From assembly GCA_900073065.1 (NCBI GenBank), contig FJOG01000035.1:227723-291722 (forward strand): DNA of 64,000 nt, given 5' to 3'. The DNA comes from Phialocephala subalpina (Eukaryota > Ascomycota > Leotiomycetes > Helotiales > Mollisiaceae). The notes below the pieces were generated by a model. That model was not told the origin of the DNA. It saw only the letters and a program-made list of their open reading frames with translations, and did not search any database. Position numbers and translations under genes: made by a program. This document shows, one piece after another, positions 22,729-34,388 of this stretch. Every line of letters begins with the position of its first letter. Within the stretch, counting starts at the first letter, position 1.

Positions 22729-23690
22729 TTACAACACAACCTTCTCTGGCTGTGTTTCCACCTGTGTCTCCGGATCAGGAATCACCTCCTGGATTACCTC
22801 TTCAACCACCACATTCCTCGGGTTATTGTCCCCAAGTAACTTCCTCAAACCCCAAACCCTATTCGGATCCCTATGATTCGTATGCATAGGCAAAACCCCA
22901 TGCTCCACATTATCACTCCACGTCTCCGCGTACTCAGCATCCGTCAAATCCCTCCAAAGAACCTCAACCTTGATTCCTTTCCCCTCCCTCTTCAACCCAA
23001 TACTCGGCAACCTAACCCTCCTCCCATTAACAACCTCCGGCACCACCCTCTCCTTCTCCCTCAAATTCTCCAATACCGCCGCTATATCCGCCACACTATT
23101 CGCTTTCTGATCCATTAGCTTCAAGCCTCTAGCTACGCGAGCTTTCTTTTCGTTTCGTTTTCTTTCGGCTTTGGGGTCTTTGATAACTCCTACTTGCGAC
23201 TCTGAGGATTCTTCGGGGGTGTGAGGAGGGAGAGAGAGCTTCTCCTCTAGTTCGTGTCTGCGTCGGTATTCGCGAAGTTTTTGGAAGACGGATAGGCCGA
23301 CGAAACCGAGGCCTGGGGGGAAGGTGAGTTGGGCGAAGGGGTGCCAGAGGTCTTTGCGGAGGGCGGAGGGGACGGTTTTTTTGCCGTTGAAGGGGATTTG
23401 GGAGAGGGCTGCGTTGTTCTATGATATAAGGGTCAATTGCAATCCCTAAGCAAAAAGCAGAGACGACATACCCGTAAAGCTTTTGTGAGAGAATATACAA
23501 TCATATTCTTCTGCAGATGGTGGTAGACATGTATTTGCTGGCCATGTTCGTGTCCTGGTCCTCTATTTCTTCCTATCGGCAGCTTTGTCGGTGATGGTTT
23601 CCTGGGCTGCCCAGTTCTCTTGGCCTTTCCAGCATCTCCGATTGCCTTTGTAGCTTTCGTCGCTACTTCTGTCGTTGTGCGGGCACTCAT
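22729..23690 (-). CDS. mhr1: Mitochondrial large ribosomal subunit protein mL67 / Mhr1
   Basis: Exons 23690-23472 and 23418-22729 join in phase to 302 residues across a 53-nt intron (GTATGT to TAG). The conserved block reads GQQIHVYHHLQKNMIVYSLT, then KALRNNAALSQIPFNGKKTV, then PSALRKDLWHPFA and LGFVGLSVFQKLREYRRRHE. This is diagnostic for the Mhr1 family, a structural protein of the fungal mitoribosome large subunit that was first described in mtDNA recombination in yeast. The basic, Ser/Thr-rich start (MSARTTTEVATKATKA) is compatible with a mitochondrial presequence. The C-terminal extension of Val/Glu-rich sequence is variable in the family. The gene is divergent from HSP104 with 549 bp between start codons. 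Confidence 0.88.
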
Positions 23691-24239
23691 TGCGGTGTGT
23701 GCTGGCCGAATAGCTCAAGAGTCGTGCATCGCGAAATTCGATGCTTCGATCTGCATGAGGCTAGCGCGAAAATGTCCCTTGCTCCAACCCGACATTCTTC
23801 CTCACGACACCAAGTTGTCCACACGTGAGGGTAACCTTAAGGCTGCGGATCACCGGCAGTGGGCTGTTTCATCCAATCATACGTCTGGCCGCGCTATGAT
23901 TTCATGCACGATCAGCTCATAGGGAATGACAGAGAGGGCTCTGGCATGTTCCAAGGCAAGGCCTGCAAGGCCTCTCGTGGCTTCGAGTCAACACCTGATG
24001 GATCTCGTCACCTCTAGGTGATTTTGATTGCTGCATATATTCTTGCAACGAGTCTCGATTCTTTCTTTCTTTCTTCATTCCAATCTTCAAACTCAATTCA
24101 AGTTCAAGCCTTACTGCTTGCAGCGACGCAAAACTAAACACAGGGCTCGCAAGTTCAATTGCCCCTCACCACCACGATTTACGATTTCACGACACAACAA
24201 TAAACGCACAACTGATCAGACATTGATCACCTCGACAAA
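23691..24239. promoter_or_regulatory. Divergent promoter region between mL67 and HSP104
   Basis: This 549-bp region separates two start codons facing away from each other. A CCCCT stress-response-like pentamer lies at 24162-24166, 74 bp before the HSP104 ATG. A TTTC repeat occurs at 24059-24076. I could not find a canonical heat-shock element (GAA-N2-TTC arrays) by eye, so heat-shock control is inferred only from the gene. Confidence 0.45.
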
Positions 24240-27023
24240 ATGTCGACCTCAAACATGAACTTCACGGATCGGGCAACTAAAGCCCTTTCCGATGCCATGA
24301 GCACCGCAGAATCCTATGCTCACCCACAACTGCTACCCCTCCATCTCGCCGTTTCTCTCCTCGATCCTCCCGCCGACGAATCGAAAGACCAACAAAACCC
24401 CGCCAACAAAACCGAATCTCTCTTCCGCCAAGTTGTCGAGCGAGCCCATGGAGATGCGCAAGCCTTACAACGAGCTCTTAATAGAGCCCTCGTCCGATTA
24501 CCATCCCAAACTCCTGCACCAGAGCAGATCTCCATGGCGCCGGCGTTTACGAAAGTCTTGAGACAGGCTCATGAGTTGCAGAAGACGCAGAAGGATTCCT
24601 TTATTGCGGTTGATCACTTGATCATTGCTCTTTCCGAGGATAATTCTGTGCAGACGGCTTTGAAGGAGGGCAATATCCCCAATGTCAAGGTGTTGCAGGA
24701 TGCAGTTCAGCAGATTCGAGGTACACGCCGAGTGGACTCCAAGACTGCGGATGCAGAGGAAGAATACGAGAATTTGAAGAAATTCACGATCGATATGACG
24801 GCTTTGGCGAGAGAGGGCAAAATTGACCCTGTGATTGGTCGAGAGGAGGAGATTCGACGAGTCGTTAGGATCCTGTCGAGACGTACGAAGAATAATCCTG
24901 TCTTGATTGGAGAGCCTGGTGTAGGAAAGACGACCGTCGTCGAAGGTCTGGCACAACGTATCGTCAATAATGATGTGCCAGACAACCTCGCAGCCTGCAA
25001 GCTCCTTTCGCTAGACGTCGGCTCTCTTGTTGCTGGCAGCAAGTATCGAGGAGAGTTCGAGGAGAGAATGAAGGGACTTTTGAAGGAAATCGAACAAACC
25101 AAGGAGTTCATCGTTCTCTTCGTCGACGAGATGCATCTTTTGATGGGCGCTGGATCAAGTGGTGAAGGTGGAATGGACGCTGCCAATCTTCTCAAGCCTA
25201 TGTTGGCCCGAGGTCAACTTCATTGCATCGGCGCCACCACCCTCGCAGAATACCGAAAATACATCGAGAAGGATGCCGCTTTCGAACGACGTTTCCAACA
25301 AGTTCTCGTCAAGGAACCAACCGTCCCAGAAACAATCTCGATTCTCAGAGGTCTCAAGGACAAGTACGAAGTCTATCACGGTATTACAATCTCCGATGGC
25401 GCTATTGTGACTGCTGCTACACTAGCTGCTCGTTACCTTACCCAACGACGACTTCCTGACTCCGCTGTCGACCTAATCGATGAAGCTGCTGCTGCAGTCA
25501 AGACCGAACGAGAATCACTACCTGAAGCTCTTGACAACCTGAACCGCCGACTTCAACAACTCAAAATTGAAATCCACGCTTTATCTCGAGAGAAGGATGA
25601 AGCCTCGAAAGTCCGTCTCGCGCAAGCCAAGCAAGATGCCAGCAACGTTGAGGAAGAACTCAGACCTCTTCGTGAGAAGTACGAAAGCGAGAGAGAACGA
25701 GGCAAACTCATCCAGGAAGCCAAAGTGAAGCTTGACCAATTGCGTGTCAAGAAGGATGAGGCTATCCGGTCCGGTGACGACCAAAAGGCTGCCGACTTGC
25801 AGTACTACGCCATTCCAGAGCAAGAAGCATTCATCAAGAAGCTGGAGAAGGAGAAGTCAGCTGCCGATGCTGCTCTCAGCGCAAACAACCCTGACTCCGG
25901 CGGATCTCTTATCACCGACATAGTTGGTCCAGACCAAATCAACGAGATTGTCGCTCGTGCTACCGGTATCCCCGTCACTAGACTAAAGACTACTGAGAAG
26001 GACAAGCTTTTGCACATGGAGAAGGTTCTGGGCAAGATTGTTGTTGGTCAGAAGGAAGCTGTCAAAGCAGTTTCCGACAAGATCCGACTTCAACGATCTG
26101 GTCTCAGCAATCCCAACCAACCTCCTTCCTTCCTCTTCTGTGGTCCTTCCGGTACTGGTAAAACACTTCTCACCAAGGCTCTCGCCGAATTCTTGTTCGA
26201 TGATCCAAAGGCTATGATTCGACTCGATATGTCTGAATACCAAGAACGCCACTCGCTCGCTCGTATGATCGGTGCTCCTCCAGGATACGTCGGGCATGAT
26301 GCCGGTGGACAACTTACTGAAGCTCTTCGTCGGAAGCCCTTCTCAATTCTGCTCTTCGATGAGGTTGAGAAGGCCGCCAAGGAGGTTCTTACCATTCTCC
26401 TTCAACTCATGGATGATGGCCGTATCACCGATGGCCAAGGACGTGTCATTGATGCTCGCAACTGTATCATCATCATGACCTCCAACATTGGTGCTGAGTA
26501 CCTTCAACGCGCCACCTCTACCAACGGTAGGATCGACGATACCACCAAGGCCCTGGTCAAGAAGGCATTGGAGGATTACTTCCTCCCTGAATTCTTGAAC
26601 CGTATCAGCGAGACAATCATCTTCAACCGTCTATCGAAGACTGAAATCCGCAAGATTGTCGAAATCCGTCTCGCAGAAATCCAGAAGCGTCTGAGTGCCA
26701 ACGGTAGAGATGTCAAGATTGACTGCTCGCCTGCGGTCAGAGACTGGCTCGGATCTGCTGGTTACAATCCACAGTACGGTGCCAGACCACTCGCCAGACT
26801 CATCGAGACCGAAGTCCTCAACAAATTGGCTGTTCTCATTCTCAGAGGCAGTATCAAGGACGGCGAGACTGCCAGAGTTGTCATGGATAATGGCAGAATC
26901 AAGGTTCTAGGCAACCATGATGGTTCTGAAGAAGACTCAAGTGAAGACGATATGGACGTGGACGAGGAGGATGTTAAGGATGCGTTGGGAGGAGATGATA
27001 TGGACTTGGCGCTTTATGACTAA
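24240..27023 (+). CDS. hsp104: Hsp104/ClpB-type AAA+ disaggregase (Hsp98)
   Basis: A single exon of 927 residues, the usual length for fungal Hsp104/Hsp98. This hexameric AAA+ ATPase pulls polypeptides out of aggregates together with Hsp70 and gives acquired thermotolerance. An N-terminal Clp domain is followed by NBD1 with Walker A GEPGVGKT (residue 224 on) and Walker [10 protein letters not shown] coiled-coil middle domain lies at about 410-530. NBD2 has Walker A GPSGTGKT (from residue 635) and Walker B ILLFDE. The tail is acidic ([20 protein letters not shown]), ends DLALYD and is cytosolic in type; no mitochondrial presequence is present, which argues against Hsp78. The lack of introns fits a heat-shock gene, since splicing fails in heat. 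Confidence 0.96.
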   Translation: MSTSNMNFTDRATKALSDAMSTAESYAHPQLLPLHLAVSLLDPPADESKDQQNPANKTESLFRQVVERAHGDAQALQRALNRALVRLPSQTPAPEQISMAPAFTKVLRQAHELQKTQKDSFIAVDHLIIALSEDNSVQTALKEGNIPNVKVLQDAVQQIRGTRRVDSKTADAEEEYENLKKFTIDMTALAREGKIDPVIGREEEIRRVVRILSRRTKNNPVLIGEPGVGKTTVVEGLAQRIVNNDVPDNLAACKLLSLDVGSLVAGSKYRGEFEERMKGLLKEIEQTKEFIVLFVDEMHLLMGAGSSGEGGMDAANLLKPMLARGQLHCIGATTLAEYRKYIEKDAAFERRFQQVLVKEPTVPETISILRGLKDKYEVYHGITISDGAIVTAATLAARYLTQRRLPDSAVDLIDEAAAAVKTERESLPEALDNLNRRLQQLKIEIHALSREKDEASKVRLAQAKQDASNVEEELRPLREKYESERERGKLIQEAKVKLDQLRVKKDEAIRSGDDQKAADLQYYAIPEQEAFIKKLEKEKSAADAALSANNPDSGGSLITDIVGPDQINEIVARATGIPVTRLKTTEKDKLLHMEKVLGKIVVGQKEAVKAVSDKIRLQRSGLSNPNQPPSFLFCGPSGTGKTLLTKALAEFLFDDPKAMIRLDMSEYQERHSLARMIGAPPGYVGHDAGGQLTEALRRKPFSILLFDEVEKAAKEVLTILLQLMDDGRITDGQGRVIDARNCIIIMTSNIGAEYLQRATSTNGRIDDTTKALVKKALEDYFLPEFLNRISETIIFNRLSKTEIRKIVEIRLAEIQKRLSANGRDVKIDCSPAVRDWLGSAGYNPQYGARPLARLIETEVLNKLAVLILRGSIKDGETARVVMDNGRIKVLGNHDGSEEDSSEDDMDVDEEDVKDALGGDDMDLALYD

Positions 27024-28238
27024 GGGGGTGCGTGTGATACCAGATGATGAATGACGATTTGATGAGGAGCGAGGTTTCTTTTGTGACAAAAAGCTTTGGG
27101 CATGGAGTTCGGATGATGGTGATTGGTGCCATCTTGCGCCATAACTTTGAGAGTAGAAAAACTGTATTCTAATTAGGATTAGAATTCTATGCACATAATA
27201 CAGGATACCCCGAATATTCTGCGATTCGGTGACATGCTTTTCCGTGAAATGATGCAATACAAAATCTTCGAACGAACTGGGAAGTGTTGTCCTGAATCCC
27301 CCACCACGTGATGCGATTTAACCTTGTTCAACTTTGAGGCGACGTCCTCGCTCTCGCCCCACTCTCCCTCCCATCCCATGTATCGAACAGTATCGGTAGC
27401 ATCCGATCGGTAGCAGTTAGATGAGGTGGCTGAGTTTCTTGCTCAATTCTGTTCTGTTGTGGGGCTGTCAAGTTTCAGTTTCTTTCCATCTGATAACTTG
27501 AAACTGGTCGTGATCTGATATCGCTCGACATCCGAAACCTCGCCTCGTCCTCCCCATTCTTCCTCCAATAACTGCGCCTAGAACAATAATCGATCCGCTA
27601 CTGAGATCTGATTAGACACGCTTGGACGATCTTACTTCACGACTTGGTATGATCGACCGCTATACTGAAAAGGACCTCGTGATTGCGAGCTGCGCGACAA
27701 GTGCTCTTCAGTCTGAGTTTCAAACTTCTCCAAGAACACCAAGAGATGAGACTCAAGACTGCTCAAAAGAGCTTAAAGGCCTTGGCGAGCGCCGTCACTC
27801 CCATTAGAGCCGTGGTCTTGGGATGCAGCGAGGTCTGAGGATGGAGTGTACAGACGAGTCAGCATAAGTCGAGGCTCTGACAAGCAAGATGAGATGGGGA
27901 AACCAATCGAAACCCTTCATGCCGAGTCGGAAATCAGCTCGTGGTCCTGTCTCTAGACTCTTGGTGAGATGTTTGTCTTGCATTGCCGTTGCAAACCAGG
28001 CGTGTTGTTTCTTGGCATCAAGAACAAGGTCGTATATAAGATCTCTTGGGTTACTTCTTGGGAAAGCTTTTCTTTTTCTCTTCAGCCGCGCTCTCTTCAC
28101 TCGACAGTCATTCCTCAGAATACTTCTTCTTACAATCTTCAATACATTCTTTTCACAGCTGAGCTGTTTGATCTTACTACAATATTCTATTGTTTATATT
28201 ACACTTCTTTCCAAACAATCAACACTCACTCAGTCAAA
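27024..28238. other. Intergenic: HSP104 3' flank and upstream region of the secreted-protein gene
   Basis: No gene supported. The frame of the secreted protein stays open upstream of its ATG (to about 27969) but only from a non-ATG codon, so this is probably 5' leader. Pyrimidine-rich sequence at 28070-28160 fits a strong fungal promoter/leader. Confidence 0.45.
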
Positions 28239-28888
28239 ATGAAGTTCACATCCTCCATCCTCGCCTTCGGCCTTTTCGCCCTTGCCGCTTCCTCCCCAAT
28301 GCCAAAGAAGAAGGCAGCTTCTTCAACTACCTCCGCAGCCGCCGCTGCAACCTCCTCAGCTTCGGCCGCAACTGGCACCGCTGTCGCTGCCGCCGCAGCT
28401 TCAGGCGGTTCAGTTCTCACCGCATCCGACTACAATACCTTCCAGATCTCCTCCGGAACCGCTGGTAGCGCCGAGGCCGAAGCCAACGCCTTGTTCGCCA
28501 ACATCGATCAGACCAACTTGGCTGGTGTCTCGGCGAGTGATTTGAAGATCATTCAGGGTATACATGATGTTGCTGAGGACGCCGAGACTGATGCTTTCAA
28601 CCCAGCTATAGCTGCTGCGTCAGGTGATGCCGCTACCGCTCTCCAGGTTTGTTTTGCTCGCCCCGAAGTGAAAGATGTGCCCACTAATTGTGACAACAGA
28701 ACGGCAAGATAAAGAACAAGGTCCTCAAGCTCACCGCCGAAGTCCTCGGCATCCAAGTCAAGGCCGCTCAAGGAGGAGATGACTCCGACCTCGCAGCCGA
28801 ACAGACTAAGCTTGCCAACAACATCAAGCTTGATACTGCTGCTTCTGGACAGGTTTCTACTGCTGTTTCTTTCACTGGTACCTCCTAG
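28239..28888 (+). CDS. Small secreted Ala-rich protein
   Basis: Exons 28239-28646 and 28700-28888 join in phase to 198 residues across a 53-nt intron (GTTTGT to CAG). MKFTSSILAFGLFALAASSP is a clear signal peptide. A Lys patch (KKKA) and a low-complexity Ala/Ser/Thr stretch follow (about residues 25-60). The mature domain (about 62-198) is helical and acidic, with SAEAEANALFANID, DAETDAFNPAIAAASGDAATAL and KNKVLKLTAEVLGIQV, ending VSTAVSFTGTS. It contains no Cys. Similar short secreted Ala-rich proteins are common in filamentous ascomycetes, often abundant and of unknown function. The length and pyrimidine-rich leader suggest high expression. A role as effector or cell-wall protein is possible but unproven. 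Confidence 0.8.
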
Positions 28889-30789
28889 GTATATTCTCTT
28901 CTCCTGGGCTTGCGAGGGGTGGGTTTTTAGGATTGTATGATAGGAGACGGGGACAAGGGGATTTGGTGGGGAGGGAAAAGAGGATGAGAAAGGAACGAGA
29001 GGGGTAAAAGGAAAGTGTATATAATCTGCATGCATGGAACAATGAGGAGGATTCCATTTGGGTGGGATTTGGGACATTTCAGTGTCCATTGGTAGTGAAG
29101 ATTCAACGAGGATTGTAAATTCTGTGCATACTTTGTTCTCTCTGTTTTGTGAGATGTCTGTTTTGGCTACATTTTTCAAGTCCGCGCTTCATGGTGAACC
29201 TCTCTACCAGTTCCTCGCCTTTGCCTCTCCAAAAAAAAAGAAGGTCCAGTGAATCAACCAAACCCACATCAGCTTTACGTGCCAGACTCCCATTCCTTGT
29301 CAACGAGCGAAGTATAAAATCCCCTCCATCCCTATCAAAGACCAACAACCAAATTCCGAAAGTCATCCCCACCCCGATGAGATTCTGCCTTGTCGACCGT
29401 GGTAACACGTATAACCTCCTTAACTCAGCCTTATTCACGGAAATGAAAGCTGGCACAGTTGACATACCAGAGGCACTCTTCCAGGCTTCCTTGGAGCTCT
29501 TCAAATCCCCGAGACTTATTCACGACTTTCAAGCTGGATTTAGCGATAAGTGAGTCATGCTTGACAGCCCTCTATTCGTCTAGGATTGTGACATCGGCGA
29601 GAAGGGGAAGGGATCCTCGTCTGAGATCCACAAGACGTTCGTAATAATGAATAACTTTCAGCGAAGACGGAAACTCATTTTGTCCGGTCGAGGGAAGGGT
29701 TGTTAAGTGTTGACAATTAAAATCCTCAGATGGGAAAACTGACGAGAAAGAGAGAATATATTGGGAGAATGGAAGTGCTGTGAGATGTCCACTGTTCCTG
29801 AAGAAGGTCCGTTCTATTTTCTAGTTGTTGTGGATCTGGTGACAGAACTTAGCATACTAATAAGAGTTGGCAGAAGTCGTCGTCACGATCCCATTCTTGA
29901 CGTTCGAACTATAAATAATAACCCAAACTTACAAACTGATTGCTTTCGTGGTGAATGGCCACGCATTCATTCTTGTACACGGGTTTAAAGAAAACAGTGA
30001 ATTATCTAGAACATGTGATGTGGTGTAGCTTCTACGATCAGCATCGAAGTATAAATCCCGTCCAGTCCACGCCAACTCGCAGTAACGAAGCATTGAGTAG
30101 CTACTTTACGCAAAATGGTGGTCGACGTCCAGTGTTCTTAACCACTCGGGACTTTCTCTGCGCGTCCCGACTTACAGCGTCACAACCAAAAATAAAAACC
30201 TCTTTCACAGTGATGCGCTTTGCATATCTTTGCGGTTCTGGAACTTTGTCCCTGGTGACCAACGATAGTTGACACTTGACAGCCGTTGGCTTAGTACTTG
30301 GAGATCACTGATCAGCTAGAAGGAGAGATCGTGTTGTCTGAGAGGGGAATCACACTTATAAGGGACGTGAGTTCAGCGGAAACGTAGTTAACATTCATCT
30401 GGAAGTAGGGAAAGCTGTTATTGACAGCCATATCAAAACGTTGACGAGTTATGCTAGAGCACTGGCGAGAAGGGAAAGTGCTTCTCGTTCAACTGCTCAA
30501 AGAACTTGACAATGGCTGACTGTGCTGGAAAGAAACGGTGCTATGATTGAAACCGAAAAGAAATCCTGCAAGGCTCTGAAGGACATCTTTGTTGCCGCAC
30601 GAACTATGCCGCCAGTAAATCCACCAACCATCGTCGCATTCCTTGAAGGATAGGTGTCGGGTATGTGAGTTACAAAGGAAGAGGATGTGAGAGTGCTGAA
30701 AGGACGATATATAGTTGGAAACAGATATCACGTGCACTGCATCCACTTTTCTTGCTCTCTCTCGGCCCATATCGTCAACCTGTATTAGC
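28889..30789. other. Intergenic, no supported gene
   Basis: A 1.9-kb gap. Overlapping frames on both strands at 29103-29553 have no recognisable domains or splice support. Sequence next to 30789 is the 3' flank of NRDE-2. Confidence 0.45.
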
Positions 30790-33700
30790 CTAGCTGTACT
30801 CAATAGCTCTCCGTTTTGCATCCTCGTCAATGTCGTCAAACTCCTCCTCAAGGTCAACGTGAACTCTCAATTCTTTTTCTCCTAGGACTCTCCAAGTGCC
30901 TCTCAACTCTCTAAAGTCAATGTCCTTGCTCTCTCCGAAGACCTCAAGGCCAAGCACATAAAGCTCCTTAGCCCAAGGGCAAGCTCTCAAAACTCTGTAC
31001 CAAATCTCCTTTGCCAGTCCCTTTCCTTTCGCTTTCCATCCTAACTTGCTCTCATTCTCAACTGTCCACAAAAGGTAGAATCTCCACAGTCCAGGAGAGG
31101 ATTTTGAGGTGGGACTCGAAACCGCTTTCTCAAAAGCAGACTTCACAGAATGAATAGTGCCGAAATGCATCTCGTATTGAATAGCGAACAATCTGCTTGT
31201 AAGACAATCGTTGGCCGGCGTCAGGATAATTGAGAGGAAGAGTGAGCGAACTCGATTGTCGATTTGTACGCGGGCTTCGTTAGCGGTATAGAGGGTTAGA
31301 AAGAGCGTGTTCTGTGGGAAGAGGGTTAGGAAATTTGTTAGGTACTGCCGGATCAGGGAGGGGCGGTAGGGGCCGGCATTGCTGTGGTGAACGAGGAGGC
31401 GGGTTGCAGATTGTAGCAGAGTCTCCTGGTGGGATTTGTAACCGCGTGATTGGAGAGAGGTGGAGAAGGTAGTGATGATGTCGAGAGCTGTGGCTATGTC
31501 GCCTTGAGAAGTGGACGTTGTTTCTTTTGTAGAGGCGCCGGTGAGGTATTCGAGAAGTATTAGGCCTGTTCGTACTGTTAGCAAGTGTTGCATACGTAAA
31601 ATGGATAGATATGAATAGTTACATTCCGAGTATTGGACTGCATGTTCCGGGTCGCCTGAGGAAAGGAGGAAATCTCGAATCGATGTAATATGTTGTTTAG
31701 CTCGGAGAAGTCCAGCTGGAGACGGGGTAACGCCAGCATTGGGGACGCCATCTGGTATGCAAAAGAGGTGTATAAGTGCTGCAGTCTTGTCACCATCCTC
31801 AAGACAACACCAGGTCAGAGATTTCCACAACAAGATTGAGTCAGGCTTCGACTCGGTATCCGTGTTAGACTGGGACATGCTAAGCGCAGCAGAGAATACT
31901 CCCTTTGCTACGTCTTTATTGCCTCGAGACCACTCAATCAACGCATATGCATTGTATAGCTTGAGACTTGATGGATGTTGCTTCAGAAGGCCCTTCGCAA
32001 TTTTCTTGATTGTCTCCGGCTCGTTGATGGACTCAAAAGCCATATAGTACTGTGCAAGATCTTCTGTGAAGCTTGCTTGAGTAAGCTGCTTGAGTGCATT
32101 GCGAATGAATCGGTAAGGCACAGGGCCATGGTCTCCACCATATTGTTCCTGCCACCTCGGCTTCTGCTGTAATGAGCTTGCTGTAAATAGTGACTCGGGA
32201 GTGGCATGGGAATTTGGAAGCATCGGCTGAAAAGAGGATGTCAGGCCCGGAGCTTCATCGTCAGTATGCTCTGTTGTGGAGAGTTCTTGTCGGAGTTTTG
32301 CGAAACCCCAGTCAAGAAGGTCATTCCTGATGAACTGATCCATGGACCATATCCGGGGTTCTTCATCGTTGCTTGCCAAAACTGGTAGACGACAGAATAG
32401 CAAGAACGCATCAATACACGAAGTACGAAACTTGTTTGGAAGTGATATGAGGAAGTCTTCGATGTCGGAGAACAATATCACCCTGAAGGGATCGTCCTCG
32501 ATGACCTCGTCCATTGTTCTCGCTGGCATGCGTGAGCATTTTGAGCGCAGCCGTTCTGCAGCAGCCCATGATTTGAAGATTTTCGACCGTTGCAGAGAAC
32601 CATGCGCTTCATCTGTACTAGCATCCGGACCATTAGATGAATCCTCGTTGTCCAGATATTTCCGCCAGCCTAAAGCACCATCCTCACCAAGACGAGGAAC
32701 CTCACTGTCCCAGAATTGTTGAAAGAGCTTGGTACTTTCTTGCTGGGGAAGTTGTTGCTTGGGGGCACAGAAATTCAGCTCAAGTAACCCTTGCCAGATA
32801 GCCACAGATAACTCAGAATAGCCAGATTCTCGCACGAACAAGCTGAATCTGAGAAAGACGTATAGAATCTGTTGATATAGCGAGTCAACAGAGTCGGTCC
32901 CAGACTTCTCGATTATTGCAAGAAGAAGCTTGATCCTCTTCATGTAGAGCCCCTTGATCTCCTCGTACCGGAATGTCGAGAATGCTGATTGCTTGAAGTT
33001 CAGGTAGTTCGACCATAAAAGCAGGCTGTCAATATTTTCTTTGGCAATCTGCTCCCATCGGTCTGTCTGAACCTTCAACTCCCAGATCTTAACACCTTCT
33101 GCCATCAAACCTAGCAGGAGTCTCTCACGATCCCCAAGAGATCGTGTCTTTTCTAACGCTTTCTCGTACATGTGAATCTTGATATCCGCAGTACTTCTGG
33201 TCTCGGCATTAGTGATGCGACGACGATCGTCCCCAGCTCTGATCAATGCATCTTGGTGTTCAATCAGCTCGAGCCACGCATTGATGTCATGTGGAAATTC
33301 TTCCACCTTCCTGGAAAGTTTGACATTCTTGTCGCGGACAGATGTGTCGAGTTTGATGGCTCGTCCGGTTTCTGATCCCGATGAATCGCTCTCCGTAGCG
33401 TACTGTAAATCAGGATCTTGTGGTTGATCATGATCTTTGGCTTTGCCATAGATTGATCTATAGTCCCTACTGTTTTCGTCCGAATCAGAACTTGAGTCCC
33501 CGCCTCGCTCTCCCCTCTTGCGTCTCTTTTCCCTTGGAGCCTGCAAAGGAACGAAATCTGCATAGTCATACTCTTGGACCTTTGCCACGGCCTCGGGTCG
33601 TAGCTTCAGAAGTCGTGGTTTCTCCTTTTCGACTCTGGCGAAAACATACTTCTCCCGCCTGCCAGACTTGGAAACTTTCCAGTTTCTGAGTACAACCTCT

Positions 33701-34101
33701 CTCCCGTCGTCGAGGTCTCGGTCAATCTTCAAATCAAGCGAAGCCCCCAGCACATAGCCTGATCCATAACGGTAGAAGTTGGGGACGCTGTATCGATGGA
33801 TGCTTCCGTAAACAAGGTTCTTGACATCGCCCTTCCTGTCGATGATGAAGATATCTGGTGAAGCTTCGACAGGTATGACACGTGACACGTCTAAGTCCTT
33901 GCTTCGTGCATGGCTCCTTTCCCTGCTCCTCGATCGATGTCTTTTGTGGCGACTGGATTTACGTTCCTTCTCTGGTCTGCTTTGAGACAACTTCTTGTCC
34001 TCATCACGGCTCTTGGGTTGAGGTTGAGCTTCAACTTGTTGCTGTGTTGGCTTGGGTCGGAAGGAGCCAAACTTCGGTATGCTGGTCTTGGGTTCCGACA
34101 T
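30790..34101 (-). CDS. NRDE-2 family protein (Nrl1-like)
   Basis: A single-exon gene of 1103 residues. An Arg/Ser/Lys-rich N-terminus (SRHKRHRSRSRERSHARSKD) is typical of spliceosome-linked proteins. It is followed by the NRDE-2 entry motif DIFIIDRKGDVKNLVYGSIH and a long array of HAT/TPR-like helices. Recognisable pieces are HDINAWLELIEHQDALI, then EKALEKTRSLGDRERLLLGL, then LWSNYLNFKQSAFSTF, with PSLIRQYLTNFLTLFPQNT near the C-terminus. In fission yeast the Nrl1 relative binds the Mtl1 helicase and acts in cryptic-intron RNA decay and genome stability; NRDE-2 in animals acts in nuclear RNAi and exosome regulation. Function here is inferred from the family. The gene is divergent from UTP10 with 287 bp between starts. 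A single long exon is notable among intron-containing neighbours. Confidence 0.88.
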   Translation of the reverse strand: MSEPKTSIPKFGSFRPKPTQQQVEAQPQPKSRDEDKKLSQSRPEKERKSSRHKRHRSRSRERSHARSKDLDVSRVIPVEASPDIFIIDRKGDVKNLVYGSIHRYSVPNFYRYGSGYVLGASLDLKIDRDLDDGREVVLRNWKVSKSGRREKYVFARVEKEKPRLLKLRPEAVAKVQEYDYADFVPLQAPREKRRKRGERGGDSSSDSDENSRDYRSIYGKAKDHDQPQDPDLQYATESDSSGSETGRAIKLDTSVRDKNVKLSRKVEEFPHDINAWLELIEHQDALIRAGDDRRRITNAETRSTADIKIHMYEKALEKTRSLGDRERLLLGLMAEGVKIWELKVQTDRWEQIAKENIDSLLLWSNYLNFKQSAFSTFRYEEIKGLYMKRIKLLLAIIEKSGTDSVDSLYQQILYVFLRFSLFVRESGYSELSVAIWQGLLELNFCAPKQQLPQQESTKLFQQFWDSEVPRLGEDGALGWRKYLDNEDSSNGPDASTDEAHGSLQRSKIFKSWAAAERLRSKCSRMPARTMDEVIEDDPFRVILFSDIEDFLISLPNKFRTSCIDAFLLFCRLPVLASNDEEPRIWSMDQFIRNDLLDWGFAKLRQELSTTEHTDDEAPGLTSSFQPMLPNSHATPESLFTASSLQQKPRWQEQYGGDHGPVPYRFIRNALKQLTQASFTEDLAQYYMAFESINEPETIKKIAKGLLKQHPSSLKLYNAYALIEWSRGNKDVAKGVFSAALSMSQSNTDTESKPDSILLWKSLTWCCLEDGDKTAALIHLFCIPDGVPNAGVTPSPAGLLRAKQHITSIRDFLLSSGDPEHAVQYSECNYSYLSILRMQHLLTVRTGLILLEYLTGASTKETTSTSQGDIATALDIITTFSTSLQSRGYKSHQETLLQSATRLLVHHSNAGPYRPSLIRQYLTNFLTLFPQNTLFLTLYTANEARVQIDNRVRSLFLSIILTPANDCLTSRLFAIQYEMHFGTIHSVKSAFEKAVSSPTSKSSPGLWRFYLLWTVENESKLGWKAKGKGLAKEIWYRVLRACPWAKELYVLGLEVFGESKDIDFRELRGTWRVLGEKELRVHVDLEEEFDDIDEDAKRRAIEYS

Positions 34102-34388
34102 TGTGGCTCACCCGAGACCTTTCTAGTGCTATAACATGTTTCGAATTATGAATGATTACTGAAAATGCGTTGGCAAGATTGGCGTCGCTGTCACTCAGGT
34201 CGTCGAAAGGAGTTGCGACCATTATCACGTGGAGAAATCTTGGCGTTGAAGCTAGGCTAGCAGCGCCGAAGTTTATCCTTAGCGCACCCGCAAAAAAAGT
34301 TGAAGATACCGCGATAAACTTTCGAAGGAGGTTCACAGCATTCTTGTGCCAGGAATGTGCGTCTGAAACCTCCCTTCCAATTGTCAAG
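34102..34388. promoter_or_regulatory. Short divergent promoter between NRDE-2 and UTP10
   Basis: 287 bp between opposed ATGs. The UTP10 frame stays open upstream (to 34152), but family alignment places the start at 34389 (MPTSLAAQLSKIAAN). Confidence 0.5.

Noticed and set aside
23691..24239. Heat-shock element upstream of HSP104
   Set aside because: No proper GAA-N2-TTC array seen by eye; only GAAATTC with wrong spacing.
27969..28238. Upstream in-frame extension of the secreted protein
   Set aside because: It begins only at a non-ATG codon and would bury the clear signal peptide starting at 28239.
29103..29553. Overlapping open frames on both strands
   Set aside because: No domain, signal peptide or splice support; composition explains them.
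30489..30857. Minus-strand frame overlapping the NRDE-2 3' end
   Set aside because: Shadow frame of NRDE-2 codons continuing into flank.
34152..34388. N-terminal extension of UTP10
   Set aside because: No family similarity before MPTSLAAQLSKIAAN; treated as 5' leader and promoter.
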